A stretch of DNA of 64,000 nucleotides from Watersipora subatra (GCF_963576615.1 NC_088708.1:8370001-8434000), one strand, 5' to 3'; numbered from the stretch's first letter, positions 22,230-35,522 are shown. The notes: generated by a model from the letters alone, not told the origin. Made by a program: numbers and translations.

Positions 22230-23330
22230 TTATTTTATTATATAATTTTTACAAGCAAAAAAATTTTCATCTCGGCATAAAGATTTTATTAACGCCATCC
22301 ATCCATCCAAGCCGTGGCCACTCACATAGTTCAGCTCATACAATAGGACAAATTCATCTACTGCAGCAAACTCAAACAAAGCATCATGGTTTATGCAGCA
22401 CAGATTCAAGTCTCTCTTTCCCATTTATGGCAGCTTCCACACTGACAAAGCTGCTTCGCTGGTGGGATCACATAAACATCCTGTGATAAATAAAACAAGT
22501 GCAATAAATATATGTCATTCATAGATATGTCATTCTAACGCGTATCTACTGAAAGCTTTCAAATTAAGAGTTACATAGATTGCGAGTGTAATTTTAAAAA
22601 TAAATAAATGTTTAACAGAAGCATAAGTACGCCAAGCCAACGATTCGAAGCTTTGGTTCTGGAAGTTAAAGATGTGCATTGACCAATCGATTTTCCTCAC
22701 TTTCTACAAGTGAGAAGTGAACATCTAAAGTTTAATCATAAATCTAATTTACTAGCTAAAACTGCGAAAGAAAATTTGAAGCAAATATAGCTAGGTGAAA
22801 CGATAAAAAATTATAAAATGATGATTGTGATAGCAAAAAGCTATAATTCTATTAATTAGTAAATGTATTTATGAGTACTAAAATTATTACCTTCAGTATA
22901 TTCATCAATCTAAGCCATTGTATTGCTAGATGCTATGGATTAAAAAGAAACCGTCAATAACTCACTGTGCATCCGTATCTCGGACGCGCGCACAGGAAAT
23001 TACATCATAGCCTCAAACAGGGAAATATAATCTGAATGTAATGATGATGAACTATTTATTAATACAAATAATACATAAACAAAAACAGAAAAATACCTCT
23101 TTTTGAATGTAAACACAACAGTATATCTATAATAGGAAACTCAAAGGAAAAATAAATTTACCTCCATTCTCCTATCTTCCTCTGTAGCATAACGCTGCTG
23201 ACGCCTGTCAGCTCTAACTATAAGCTGTCTGTCCCAATGCTGCTCCTGATGCTCAGAAAACTCAGAGTCACCTTCGCAGGAACTGGGAGCATTTTTACAA
23301 TTCTGTTGTTCATTAATAAAACGTGTCGAT
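22230..23330 (-). pseudogene. decayed exons, possibly P2X7-like C-terminal domain
   Basis: Reading the minus strand, 23330-23160 is open and ends in a donor-like ATGGAG|gtaaat; it encodes an acidic/basic helical stretch (SEHQEQHWDRQL, RADRRQQRYATEEDRR). Next, after an acceptor at 22481, comes LCQCGSCHKWER, then a change of frame, then LCCINHDALFEFAA. The spaced C.CG.C...CC pattern resembles the P2X7-type cysteine domain found in many invertebrate proteins (inference, weak). The frame change and in-frame TGA indicate decay. Confidence 0.35.
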
Positions 23331-23560
23331 CGAGTAATTTATTCAAGTAATGATGTTAAATAGTTTAGTAAATGTCAATGCGATCTAATAATAGAGTAAA
23401 ATCCCTAACTTTGAGATCACAGACAACGTGTTTTATGAGTGATAACATATATTACGACCTATATAAAAATTTTGTGCTGATGATTGGCTAATGAAGCGAT
23501 TTTATATTTATCGCTCGTAGACTCTTTTCAGATGTATCACTCGTTACGTCATGAATGAAG
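23160..23560. repeat. duplicated 400-bp segment, copy 1
   Basis: Shares most of its sequence, in the same orientation, with 25825-26210. Matches include gcataacgctgctgacgc, acctatataaaaattttgtg and aagcacccgct. On the minus strand this copy has an open exon-like frame that the other has lost. Confidence 0.85.
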
Positions 23561-24720
23561 CACCCGCTGGAATCTGAGCTTTTTAAAAGATGGCCTCATT
23601 TAAACGCATATATCTCTGGACAGGGTTTGTCTACAAAGACAAAAATGACATCAAATTGTAGCCAATGTTTTAGCCTTATATTGGTCTTAACTTCATTAGA
23701 TCGACCTTTTTGACGCAACCACATCTTGAACAGGGTGCAATGTTATTTGAAGAGCTATACAACAATCAGTTTACAACGGAAGTCCTTCAACCTCATCGTC
23801 AAGAAGTAGTTAATAATGTAAGACATAGATCTGTGTCACATTCACCGGCTTTATATGAATGCAGCTTTTGTTGGAGCAAAAATCTTAGCCAAAACCAGAT
23901 CATTTTACTCTTATTAAAGAAAAAAACTGTATTCTGCAAATCCACACATATTTATACTAGAATAAACCTTTTTGTTAGTAATGGTGCACTGTATATTACC
24001 TCAAACTTTCTCAAGCCATTAGCTTATCTTTAATGGAATGTTGACTCCCTGGTCACCTAATTTAATAGCATTTTCCGCTAACTGCTGGTAAGATTTGTAT
24101 CTTCGTTATAAACACTATATGAAATGGTAATGTCGCAAAGTCTAAATTCTTTGACTGAAAACTATAAAAATGTTATAATAAAAACAGGCTGGAAAGTAAT
24201 AAATACACATACATTTAGCTGTACGTGAAGTCATGAGTTACTATCGCCAGTCGAGAGAGTTGGCAGTTGGTAGACCTCCATGTATGTGCATCCCTCTTTT
24301 GCTATGTCAGGATGATTTGGGAATAGTTCTTTACTGTTAATAGAGTGTGATAGCAGCTATTATAAACACTAAATGCGAGTGATTCTGTACAGGTATATAG
24401 CAGATTCGGTTTTTGAAATGGCAGTCCTACCAACTGCATTAAATTTCACAAGGACACCTGAACATGTGGTTTATTACGCGGAATGACTGTTACACATCTG
24501 AATAGTAAGTAGTCCAACCTCTATATATGAAATCAATTTCTCAAAAGTCTTCTTTTGATGTTAAGACAATAATAAGTCGAGGTTTGACTGTATAACAGTA
24601 TACGCTGTAGAGTGTAGACAGTATCTAAGGACCAGTCATCTATTTTACTTAAACTAGAATTTGAAAGAATTTTTGTCTATCGATATCAATATTTTCTGTA
24701 TATATCTATACCTTATGTAC

Positions 24721-24880
24721 TCGGCATAATAAAGTGTTTGTTGGTTGGTTTGTCTATGTCCAGTGATGGCGATAAGGTATAGAAACGAAAAAACCACACC
24801 GCACAGAAATTGAACTTTGAAACATCGGGTTTGCAAACAGGTGTGCTAACCACGGCGCCGTGGGTCCTTCTTGCCATACT
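24721..24880 (-). mobile_element. tRNA-like SINE candidate
   Basis: Minus strand: ggcgccgtggttagcac fits a polymerase III A box with D-loop. About 35 bases on, aaagttcaatttc fits a degenerate B box, followed by an unrelated tail containing accttatcgcc and aaaccaacc. Order and spacing match a tRNA-derived SINE. The acceptor stem does not fold, so it is not a functional tRNA. Only one copy is in the window, so the family is unconfirmed. Confidence 0.5.
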
Positions 24881-25824
24881 ATGGAATATTGTGGACATAC
24901 CTATTAACCTGCTAATATTTAATGGCGCATGGGACTGCCAGTGTACTAGAAAAAAAGATGTGCCCAGACTTCCTCAAAACGCTATAAATATATGTACATG
25001 TATATATAGCAACAACTTAAATCAACTTATAGTGCACACAGAAATAAACAAACACCTTCATTTACAAGTTAGAATGGTGAATGCTGTATACATTGATTAG
25101 AAATAAATTTTCTGTACAAAAACTTTTGTATTAGCAAATCATAACCACAAAATGCACTAAAGTCATTGTAGGTACCTATTATAGTTACTGAGGTTAACAT
25201 AGTATTTTGGTACTATTTTAATGATGATGATTTTTACCAGGAGGTGATGGCATTAGATAATGACTATGGGTTTCTATATCACTCTATGTACGTCTATAGC
25301 CTATGGTATTTTCATATACCAACACTGAACTGAAATCATAATTGTATACCAAATAATTTTTGATTGTAATCGTAACAAAATAGACTATATTTAGCCATTA
25401 CTTACTAATTATTTTACAGTTAAACGCCTTTACATTTTTATTTTTTCTTCTAATTTATTTTAACGAAACGCTTCTTTCAAGTTTTGAATTTTTAAACTTA
25501 CAGTTGTTTAAAAACCTTTACAGAAGTTTTATTTATTTTTAATTTAGTTGCTTGCACAAAAATTTTTCCTCATGATTGGAAGTTTTAAAGTTACAGTTGT
25601 TCGACAAAGTTTGAAAACCTTTACAGTTGTTTTTATTTTCTATCTTAATTTATTTCAACTAAACTTCTCTCATGATATGTAGTTTGAAAGTTAGAATGGC
25701 AAATGTTGTTATATGTTAATTACAAATCAATTTCGGTCCAAAGACTGTTATTAGCCGGGCAGCACAGCTAGTAAATATATACACATGTATATATATATAG
25801 GAGACTCAAAGTTGAAGATAGATG

Positions 25825-26215
25825 TACCTCACCTCCATGCTCCTATCTTACTCTGCAGCATAACGCTGCTGACGCGTGCCAGCTCAAACCATAGGCTGTC
25901 TGCCTCAATCTTTAGCCACTTGATGCTCAGAAAACTTTAAGGCACCTTCGATGGAACTGGAAACATTGTTACAATTCTGTTGTTTTGTCAGTAAAACAAG
26001 TCAACACAGCATGTGCGATCTAGTAATTCAGTAGCTTTCCTAACGACGAAAAATCTTTGATATCACGGACAATGTGTTTTACTAGCAATAATATTTATGA
26101 AGACCTATATAAAAATTTTGTGCTGATGATTGGTTAAAAAAGAGATAGTATATTTATCACTCACGGACTCTTTTATACATGCTCACTATATATGTCACAA
26201 ATAAAGCACCCGCTT
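25825..26215. repeat. duplicated 400-bp segment, copy 2 (decayed)
   Basis: Second copy of the 23160-23560 segment. The minus-strand frame open in the first copy has stops here (after HQVAKD and in the following stretch), so this is the more eroded one. It directly abuts the decayed coding block at 26288-27201. Confidence 0.8.
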
Positions 26216-26287
26216 GAATGTACAACGCACATGTTCTTTCAACGATTGATGGTAGGGAGGGACTGACTTGCCCCATACCTGGACACC

Positions 26288-27201
26288 TTAGTCAGTTGAA
26301 GTCTGTGTCATTTTCCTGTTTGCTAGATTCTTGGCCGTAAAGTCTGCATGTGTAAGCCTCAGAGAGAATGCACACACAATGCCCCAAAACTTAAATGATT
26401 CTCGGAGTCCTTTCATTGCCTGCTGAAAGTTGACTTCTGTTTTGATGAGTTTCCTATGACCCTTTTTCCCTTTGCCTGCAAAAGAAGAAACTGCACCACA
26501 GCCAGAGAAATCGTGCAAACCTATGAAATTTTCACTTTGGTAGATTACCTCTGAGCTTACTAGCCATTGCACTGACACCTAATAGCCACTTATCATCTTT
26601 CTGCCAAATAAGAAAAACGGAGCAATTAATATTCTTACCATGGACAAGTGCCATGATAGCTACACCTATGTCAAAAGATTTGATCACCGCCAGTGAACAG
26701 TCATCTGCAGCATAAAATGCATGCAGCACTTATGCTTGTGCGTGTCTGTCTTTTGTAATTGCAAGCTGAAGTAGGCGCCTGTATAGTGGTGGGTTAAGCA
26801 TAATTGTTAATATTAAGCCGGAAGCATGATTTTGTTGTAGTAGTGTAGAGTATCAGGTTATCATGCTGGACAATGTTAGCATTCATTAGCTTCCAGTGTG
26901 AAACAATGAATGCTAACATCACTTCCTTGTTGCTTCTTTGTGTACTTCTTCTTTTTGTTGACTTTTCAGTTTGATATCTTTTCAGCGTTATTACTAAAAT
27001 GAAGATTGCTTTGTGGTTTCTTATCACTTTTTGCTTTATCCTAAATTCTATTCTTGCAATTGTCATCACAAAATCCACACAAGCAGCCTTGTGCTTCTTA
27101 GCATGAGCAATAAGCACATCAAGATTGGTATCAGCGAGTTGACGAAATGTTGAAGGAATGGCATTGGCAAGCAAGGCTTGGATAAGCGCCATGGCATCCA
27201 C
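26288..27201 (-). pseudogene. decayed copy of a repetitive invertebrate protein family (GLHDFSGC / FAGKGKKG)
   Basis: On the minus strand three successive open blocks lie in order but in different frames: 27201-26794 (DAMALIQALL, TFRQLADTNL, FIVSHWK), 26729-26532 (VFLIWQKDDKWLL) and 26578-26288 (GLHDFSGCGAVSSFAGKGKK, then NFQQAMKGLRES). The order and the motif LHAFTGCD...FAGKGK match a large uncharacterised family found in many copies in cnidarian and mollusc genomes, from my memory of that family. The blocks need at least two frame changes and lack stretches, so this copy is dead. Upstream minus-strand sequence to about 28600 may hold more of it, but I could not align it. Confidence 0.6.
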
Positions 27202-28599
27202 AATGATGACCCCGCATCCTCAATAGCTTGGAATCACTGCATTTATGGTATTATGATCATGTCCGACATAGATATGAACTGGCCCTCTGAGAGCCTTTCT
27301 AACTTAGTGGCGCTCTGGGCACCTCGGCTGTAATATCTAAATACTGCATTTACAGGCATGGCTCTCTGCTTGTCCCTTTGCATAAAAAGTTCCAAGGTAC
27401 CATAGGTAAGTAGTGAACAATCTTCTCAATTGATTCTGTCGAGGCAAGATTGATCAACATTTTTTCCACTTACGCAGTCGTGTATCGAGCATATCGCAGA
27501 TATACTCGTCATAACACTTGTTATGAGAGACCATCTCTAAAGCAACTGCATCTTGGTCAACATTCTATAAAGGACACGTTCTTCCTCATTGATGGTAGCA
27601 GCATATTTCAATCCATATGCAGATTTAAGCAGGTGCACCGCTCACAAAATTAGCCAGTTGTTTGCGTAAAACCAAGCTTGAACATGTCGATAAGAGTTTA
27701 AATCAGTTGCGAGGGCTTTAGTTGCTTGTAGGGCGATATGATGCAAATCATTGATACCGTACCAGTACAAGTTGGACTGCAAAACAATACAGGGCACTGC
27801 TTATTTATTACTTAATCATATTTGAAGCAACAAAAAATCATATCGCAAGATAATTTACAGGATAGATGGACATACCAGCAGACACAGTTTTGATCACATG
27901 AAGTACAGCTTTGAGAGTAGTTGATTTGCGTGAGTAGTACCACACTTTTTTCCACAAACCATGCATACATGTTTAAATGCAGGTCTTGAAGCTCAATCTT
28001 GCTGTTGTTAGTCAGTCTCTGATAGCATGTTCTGTGAATCTAGGAGCCCTTGCAGTCACGTTGAAGGCATACACCATTGGAAACTGACCTTTCAGGCTCT
28101 TTAAAAAGTGTTTTTCCCCAGCTTCCTAGATAGTGACTAAGTGTTTGACTTTTGCGCTTAGTCAATGGCTATCAAAAAAATTTGAGAACCATTTATGTGG
28201 GCTACACAAGCCATGTCAAGCTCAAACCATGCATGCACGACAAGAAAATAAATTACAGCAGACAATGGTTCGACCTTGACTTTTGTAATAAATTGATAAA
28301 CTGGGACTCACTCTGTAAATAGCCAATTACATTTCAGTGTGAAAGGAGACAACTCCTTGAAATCTAGCAAACCTAAAATGCAAAAATTTTCCCACTATTG
28401 GGAATGATAGGCATGGCAACTCCTCGGATATGAATTCTACACTATCAATTCTATCTGAATGCAAAAAATTGCCATTGAAAAGGGCTGCCAACGGAAATGC
28501 AAAATACACTGCCTTGGCCCACGGCCTACAACCTCATCAACAAAGCTTTGGGATGCCTGCACCAGCATTCTAGTGTATCACTTTTCTATGGGAGGAATT

Positions 28600-29790
28600 A
28601 GGAACACTGAAAGAAAAACTTGTTAGTGAGTGTACATTTTTGTAATTGAACTCCTTCGTTTTCTTTACAACTCTTGACTACTCAAACGACCATATGAACT
28701 TCTATTCACATTGCAATATCTTGACAGTGTACCTATGTAAGTAAACCACATAATATGAGCTGTAGGTAAGATGCAGGTGCAACACATATAGGTACCTAGA
28801 TATTAGGTATGTAGATGTAAGACGTAGTATGATGTATTACACGAGTACTACATCGTGTTTGTATAGTACTGTTATGTGTGAATGTGTAAAAATTATGCTA
28901 TGCATAATTAATCCAAACCTACACACACAACATCGCTGTTGAATTTGCTTTGTCATTTCATTCTATTTTGACTATGTTGAGTTTGTGTACTTTGCTTTGT
29001 CATGTAGGAACTAATTTGACTATTACTGGTTTGGGTACAAGTGAAGGTTTTAAGCTGTTGTAAGCAATATTGATATTTACCAGTAAAGGTTAATTCTTTA
29101 TTCCGTCAGTTCAACAACTAAAATACACAACTTAACAAAATTCTAAACAATATTAATGATAAAAGGTAAAATAGCTAATAAAAGTTACACCCTTACTCGA
29201 ACGATCGGCCATGTTTGCTTGCTCGGTCTCGTACGCCTGCGAGTTTCGATAGTCAGTTGAGAGTCATGGCGGTCCCTATGTATAAAGGCTTGGTAGTTGA
29301 GATAGGGAAATAGAAGCAAATCAGCTGATGATGGAGAAGGAAGTCCATAGGTAGGGAAAGAGATAGAGGCTTCAGAGGGAAGAGAGAGAGAGAGGATCCA
29401 GAAGCAGAAGAAGGTGCCTCAGCAGGCAGAGGAAGCCTCAGCAGGCAGTTCAGGAAGAAAAAATAGGTAGATGGACAGCACATGATAGAGGGAGTCATTG
29501 GAGTTGTTCTCTTTTATAGATGTTTCTGTTAGTCTGTGAGAAAGTGTTCAGGAGCTCAGGTTTGGTTCTTTATGCCACAGAGGGTTAGAAATTGAGTGAA
29601 CTTGTTTTAAGTACGTCATGGGAGTGTAATGATTAAAAATGATGACTAACTCCAATCGTCTTGGTCGTGTCTGGTACAGGTCTAATATCTTTTAATGGTT
29701 TTTTGGCATATCAATTGATGTTCCTTTCCTCATGAGCTACATGTATTTCACAGGAGGTTTCTAAGCTGTTTGTAAATGCGTAAATGATGA
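28600..29790. other. no gene recognised; purine-rich tract
   Basis: Contains a GA-rich stretch at 29330-29470 with a direct repeat of gcctcagcaggcag (29416 and 29439). No supported exon was found. Confidence 0.4.
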
Positions 29791-29796
29791 CTGTCT

Positions 29797-30408
29797 TTAT
29801 TGCTCGTCCTCTAATGTATTATGTGTCATGTTCATTGCAATAATGCGTATGTCCATGTTTAGTCGGTTCTCCATTACGCTATCTGCTTTTGCTAATACTT
29901 CTATACAACAGTACACAAAAAATCCATTCACAACTTGCACAATTTCATTAGCCATACTACTCATAACGTCATCTACAGTCAAATTTTTACTTGAATGATA
30001 AAAACCACAGTAACCACAATTCCAACTGTATTCAGACCTGCTAACCCTGGAGTGGGGAAAGGTGTGAGAGTCTATTTTGGGGGCAATGAGAACGCGAGGA
30101 TGTGATAAGTGGGGTAAATTTTCATAGCGTACAACAACACCACAGCGAATGATGATACCTATCATTCCATATGGAAACCACATATCGTGGAGGTTATTGA
30201 TAGATGAGAATGCCACAAATATGTTTATACATAGTTGTTTATTAGTAGTAAGTATATGATTACTACTTGAAGATTGGGGCAAAAAAACAGGTTTGCTTAG
30301 GTAAAAGAGGTTCTTGCGTGACACAGGCGTGAGATGTGTGAGGCATGGGGCAATTGCGTGAGCCTGACGCCCAATTCGTGAGAGTTGGCAGGTATGACTG
30401 TATTCCAA
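29797..30408 (-). CDS. 203-codon ORF of unknown function, weak
   Basis: A long minus-strand ORF for this AT-rich DNA. Its last 60 codons (from about NLTVDDVMSSMANEIVQVV to LEDEQ) look protein-like. The 5' part overlaps DNA with repeated gcgtgag/cgtgacac motifs (30300-30400), which suggests repeat rather than coding origin. The stop codon overlaps an AATAAA. It could be a terminal exon preceded by non-coding sequence read in frame. No family recognised. Confidence 0.25.
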   Translation of the reverse strand: MEYSHTCQLSRIGRQAHAIAPCLTHLTPVSRKNLFYLSKPVFLPQSSSSNHILTTNKQLCINIFVAFSSINNLHDMWFPYGMIGIIIRCGVVVRYENLPHLSHPRVLIAPKIDSHTFPHSRVSRSEYSWNCGYCGFYHSSKNLTVDDVMSSMANEIVQVVNGFFVYCCIEVLAKADSVMENRLNMDIRIIAMNMTHNTLEDEQ

Positions 30409-30887
30409 TTTCGTTGATTTAAATAAAAATACGTAATATTATAAACAGTGCGTATAAATATGTCGTTGTAAAACTTAACACACACAGGTAACTAAATGAG
30501 AAAAAAAATTAAAGTAAAAATTTATGAAAACTTTGTCAACAAAGTACGTTTAAGTTAAAAAATCTCGGCAATATCCTTGTTATGCTTAGGCTTCGCCAAA
30601 ATCATATTTGCTTCGATTACTACGTCACACAATTTTTTTTTCAATAACGCATCCCCTTTGTTCCGGATCGTTTGGATAGCCTTGATTACTGTCGCTCGAT
30701 ACTAATGATTGATTAAATTTAATAGCCAGGAGCCCAGGCGTAGGCATAGATATTTCAGTCCGTCCTCAGTTCAGTATATTGACTTCCGAAGAAGGCGCTA
30801 GTACTCGCTCGCTAAGTATACGGATAAACAACCGGATAAATATTTAGTATCTACAACTCTGATTTCAAGATACACTAAATAATTTAC

Positions 30888-31080
30888 CTGCTGCACCACC
30901 AATGTTAACAGCAACACTCATTGTGAAGTAACTGTGAACTAAGTAGCGCGTCTGACTGCCATTGTTGGCATGTAAGTAACAACCTTTGAGCGTCTTCCTA
31001 AAAAGCCTACGCTGCACTCTAATCATATGAAAGTAATACTTTCCACAGTAAACATTTGCCATATTTTTTGTGACGATCAT
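30888..31080 (-). CDS. candidate first exon, transit-peptide-like
   Basis: Minus strand from ATG at 31080 to a good donor (GCAGCAG|gtaaat) at 30888. It encodes about 64 residues rich in Arg/Lys and aromatic residues (MIRVQRRLFRKTLKG) and ends MSVAVNIGGAAG. Few acidic residues would suit a mitochondrial targeting peptide. The start may instead be the internal Met of MSVAVNIGG. No downstream exon was identified, so this is tentative. Confidence 0.25.
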
Positions 31081-34000
31081 CTTTTTGCTTGTTATAGTTT
31101 ATTGTTATAGTTTATAATTTAGCTGGCATTTATAAACTTTAGTTTTTTAATTTGCTTCTAACACAATTTCGTAACTGTGCTTCGTATAAAATGATGTTAT
31201 CTTTGCCCTCAAATGTTACCAATATTTTTGAAATGTGTGAGTGATACTGTTTGGTGATTTGCGTCGCTACTCCATTGAAGGGAGGTAACATGGCATACTA
31301 ATAGCAACTACTAATTTGATGCACTAATATTTTTTTCATATTTTGATTTATATTAAACAAAATTTCTATTTGCTTCTGTCCGTCTGCCTTTTATATGATG
31401 ATGCGTTAAAATTCTGCGTACTACGCAACTTTTCTGGTACCTACGCAATCTCTTATATACATTTATAGTCACATATAAGAAAATCTGTTGTCATAGTCCT
31501 AATGTAGCAAAAGAATTAGCCTTCGCATGTGCTATTTTTGTGATGTTTGAACAAACGAGACAAAACGAAATAATTCAAGTACTCGATCACTTTGCTTAAT
31601 CTTATAATCTTGTTCACTTTGCTAGACAAGATACACAATTAGGTATATACACATAAGTTATGTGTATAACTTATTTAGTAATGTATATACAAAAATATTA
31701 TGTGCGGTAACAATGCATCCATAATTATTTTCATATTATTTGTTTTACCATGAACATGAGATTTTCCTAAACAAATTTCTACAAAATCATTTACAATGTT
31801 GCTTCTGCTGATGTGCAGCATGCTGAACTATTATAAACTATCTTACGAACAAATTACTCCTGATAAGCAGAGTTGTGTCCCATAATAGATTTCGCAATTT
31901 GTAGAGTTTACCGATGATATGCCATTTTAAAAAGAAAATAACAGCTTATGTGGTTTTGAAAATTCTATCACATTAGATGACACAACCAACTACCATTTTC
32001 ATAACACATCTAACTACCTCTCATAAAGAAACATTGGAGTAAGATTTTCAGAAAGATATTTTATGCAATTGAACTTTTTCGATTTTCATGTTAGTGTAAT
32101 AACTCCATACTGATACTGCCCTTTTCGAGATGTTTGCTAGTGGCATTGACCCTTAGATATTAATTAATGTTATGCAGAATGATTTGGTGCCATAACACTC
32201 ATAAAAGTACCTGTATACCAAAGTTTTTGTTTGCGCAGAAAATGTTAAGATGAAAAAAGTCTTGGATGTTAAACCAATTCTCAGCAACATAATTCAACAA
32301 CCCTCCATAAAATATTTAGGTTTAGTTTTTTCTGTCATTACTCTAAATATTTTTGCAGTTTTTGGTAGTTGATGCTCGAACTGCTTATTTACTTTGATAT
32401 TTTTGCATTGCATCAAAAATATAATGTTGTATTTTACTATCAGGCTTATTATTGAGGAAAGCAAAGTGTGAGACAATTTTATCAAAACTAAATTTTACTT
32501 ATTCTAGATTGATTTATCGGAATCTTTTTTACAGATGTTCATAAAAACTACCACTTTAGTTCAATGAAGATTTGCATCGATTCAGAAACTGTCAAAGAGT
32601 TTTGTATGTAATCACTTGCGATTCAATATACAATTCTGACTGGTTGCAGTTAATGAGCACCAACACTGGTCTTGAAAAGTGCAAACTGTGAATTAGTGTC
32701 CACCTTTTATTTTTTTATTTATTTTTATTTTTTATACATTAGTTCAGCTTTAGCCTTTATGTCTCGAGTCAGATTTTGTAAAATCAAATTTCGCCTCCAA
32801 TTCGAATATTTGGCTCACTGTGTGGCTTTACTTGAATAAACAATGGTACAAAATATGCTGTAGCAGTTCTTACATCCAAAGCAGTGCTTGTGAATTGCCT
32901 TCACTTATGTAGTCTTTGATAAATAACAAAGCTACTCTAACAGTGTTTGTTTTTCAAAGATAGTTGTTTTCTAAAAGGCTCAAAGGCTAATAGCTTGCTC
33001 TATATTTGTTCAAACTATTGTAAAATTTATATTGACTCCAAAATTTCCTTGTGCATGGCACAAATGTGTGATGAAAGCGTGGTTATTAAAAAATTCTCAA
33101 TGCAGTGAGATCAGCAAATACGCGGTGCAAAGTAGCGAGTGATCACTATATTGCATGGATTTAAAATTATAGACCAAATTTATAGAAACCATCACTATAT
33201 TAAAGTAGAATTGGAGATATTAAAATTGAAGATTGTATTCCGATTATTATATGCTGTAATGATTAATTAATTTGGTTGAGATTTACTCCCCTATGAAGCT
33301 CAAACTGATGGATACCAAAACAAATATTCACCTCTGAGTAGCCAGTCATTTGTTCTATAGACTAAAACGTATTATAACTTTTGAGCAGGTACAAATAGAT
33401 GGAAAGCAAATATATGACGTAAAACTTTGTACAAATCTAAATTAATGACGTAACAGCGGGCAAAAAGATGTGTTCACTGTTGCTCTACCTTAGGTTCCTG
33501 CTATAGGAAGTGTATACATGGCGATTTGCAGGCTTGGGACAGAAGTGGTAATTGAGATACCTTGAGATATTGCTTAACTTGGTCTCGTTCAGACTAAGTA
33601 AAGAAACCTCCCTCTTTACATTTACTTACCAAAACTGGGATATTTTGAGAAATCTTGAATGCCTGATTTGGGAAATTACTTTGGGTTTAGGCTCTAAACC
33701 AAGCTGTAATTTTATCTCGTATGTTGGAAGATTTATATGTTAAAGAATTTGTAAGTAGAGGTTCGACTGTGTTTGTAAATTTCTATTTGATGATGGTCAA
33801 AAAAATGGATCAAGAGCATTAAAAGAACTGTCTTGTAACTGAAAGAACAAGGAGTGCACCATTTTTCTTTTCTCATTGGTCACAGTGGCGCAAACTAAGC
33901 CGACGAGCGAAGCCTTCACCGAAACCCTGCGTACTACCATTCTTGCTTCCTCCCTAGCGCCGATTGTTCGTTGTAACAATACCAAACCCATTTACAATAT

Positions 34001-35336
34001 GAAGCCATCATAGTAGTTTGAGTGTGATACTACACTAAAGAGTGTTCATGTCCGTCTTGTCTTATCATTCTATACTTGGTAGTTCTATACTATATAGACC
34101 AGTCCAACTCGCTTATCTGGTACCTGTTATCATCTTACTCTATGAATGATGCTTGCTCAAATGGCTTTCTAGTTCAATACGCAAGTAGTTTCTCTCCCAA
34201 CATGATGATTGTTAAAATAATTGCTATGAGAGATTAAACCACAATTGGATTGATCTTTAAAAATTTTGGTAAGTTTTTTCAATTAATTTCATAAGGCCTT
34301 ATTCCATATGTTGATGGATGATGATGTAATAACAATAGTAGTCACGCAAATGGTGTCAAGGTCGGTTTCAAGAATCCTAAGCTTTAGAAGTTATACATGT
34401 TTATTTTGATTTTCCGCTTTTTAGTTTTATTCTTTACTAAGAGGTTTTATACTTGGAAATATCTTCTTGCGCCGTTATGCCTACCTTCAGGGCAGATTCG
34501 AACCATGAGCAATCTTGTCTCGACAGACTCAGTTCTAAAAATTTGTATCCAATTTCTATCAATCCTTATGGTATGATGTCAGTCCATAAGCATATTTCTA
34601 CTAAACTTACCTTTTGTTGGTCAAATTTGTGGTATTAGTAGTAGCTCATTATCAATACACAATCTATGGTATGTAGTTTTTAGTGTTCAGCTTGTGATGT
34701 ATGAAACCACGTTTGGCTTTATAAATGGTATAAGTTTGATGCTTAAATAAAACCATCATAGTTCAAATCACCAAGAACCATGCATTGATTTGGCATTAAT
34801 ATGGTCAGGCATACTTGTTATACTCAAGCTTATCAGACATAGTTTATTGGCATCTCATTCATCATCTGAGGACATATTCAGAGGACTGGGTTAATAGGGG
34901 GCAACAGTCTGGTTAAGGCTTGTCGGCAATTGTAACGGAAGTTGTAGCTGACTTATCTTCTTACATTCTGACTCTCACGCATTGCTTAAAGGCTGGTTGA
35001 ATAAGATTAGTTCCGTGTGGTAAATACTTGGTGATATGATAGATACTGGGCGGGAGCACTACCGGAAATTACCTTATTATTCCCTAGCCATTACTAAGGC
35101 AGGGTTACTTATGTTAATTGAATGGTGCCTAGTTAATGAACTAGTCACTGAATGAGCGCATGTAGGTTGCTATAACATGGATTAAAAGAAAGCTGTTGCA
35201 TCTTCGATTGCGAATGCAAACAAGCAATATCAATGCGGCGTTACCTGTACCACGAGCCGAATTTCTTTTGTAGAGAGAACGAAGAAGAGATAAATAGTCG
35301 ATCGCTCTGATCTACCCCTCATGCCCGACTATACCA
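31081..35336. other. no gene recognised
   Basis: AT-rich intergenic or intronic DNA. A 23-bp palindrome (tatacacataa/g/ttatgtgtata) lies near 31645. A B-box-like ggttcgaatct on the minus strand near 34482 lacks a partner A box. No exon could be supported. Confidence 0.4.
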
Positions 35337-35522
35337 ATGAAACAGACAGATTTTTACAATTGCTTAAAGTTGCTCTTGCTCTTACTGTTGATGGTATCAC
35401 AATGCCACTCGGATTTCTGGGCTTCTTCGTACAAGTACCTCATGGCTGACTTCGACAGATGTCACCGAGGTAGGGGCTGTTTTGTTCTGTTTGTGAATGG
35501 CATGTCTACCATTGGGAGATGA
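35337..35522 (+). CDS. candidate small secreted peptide or first exon
   Basis: An ATG opens a strong signal peptide (NCLKLLLLLLLMVSQCHS). It is followed by about 36 residues (starting DFWASSYKYL) with two cysteines close together in DRCHRGRGC and a stop at 35522. A plausible splice donor (CACCGAG|gtaggg) lies inside at 35473, so it may be only the first exon of a longer secreted protein. No following exon was found. As a complete peptide it would resemble a short disulfide-loop secreted or signalling peptide (inference). Confidence 0.35.
   Translation: MKQTDFYNCLKLLLLLLLMVSQCHSDFWASSYKYLMADFDRCHRGRGCFVLFVNGMSTIGR

Noticed and set aside
24800-24880. Functional tRNA on the minus strand
   Set aside because: A and B boxes are recognisable but the acceptor stem does not pair and the tail is SINE-like.
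34460-34510. Possible tRNA gene from a B-box-like ggttcgaatct on the minus strand
   Set aside because: No A box at the right distance and no cloverleaf could be drawn.
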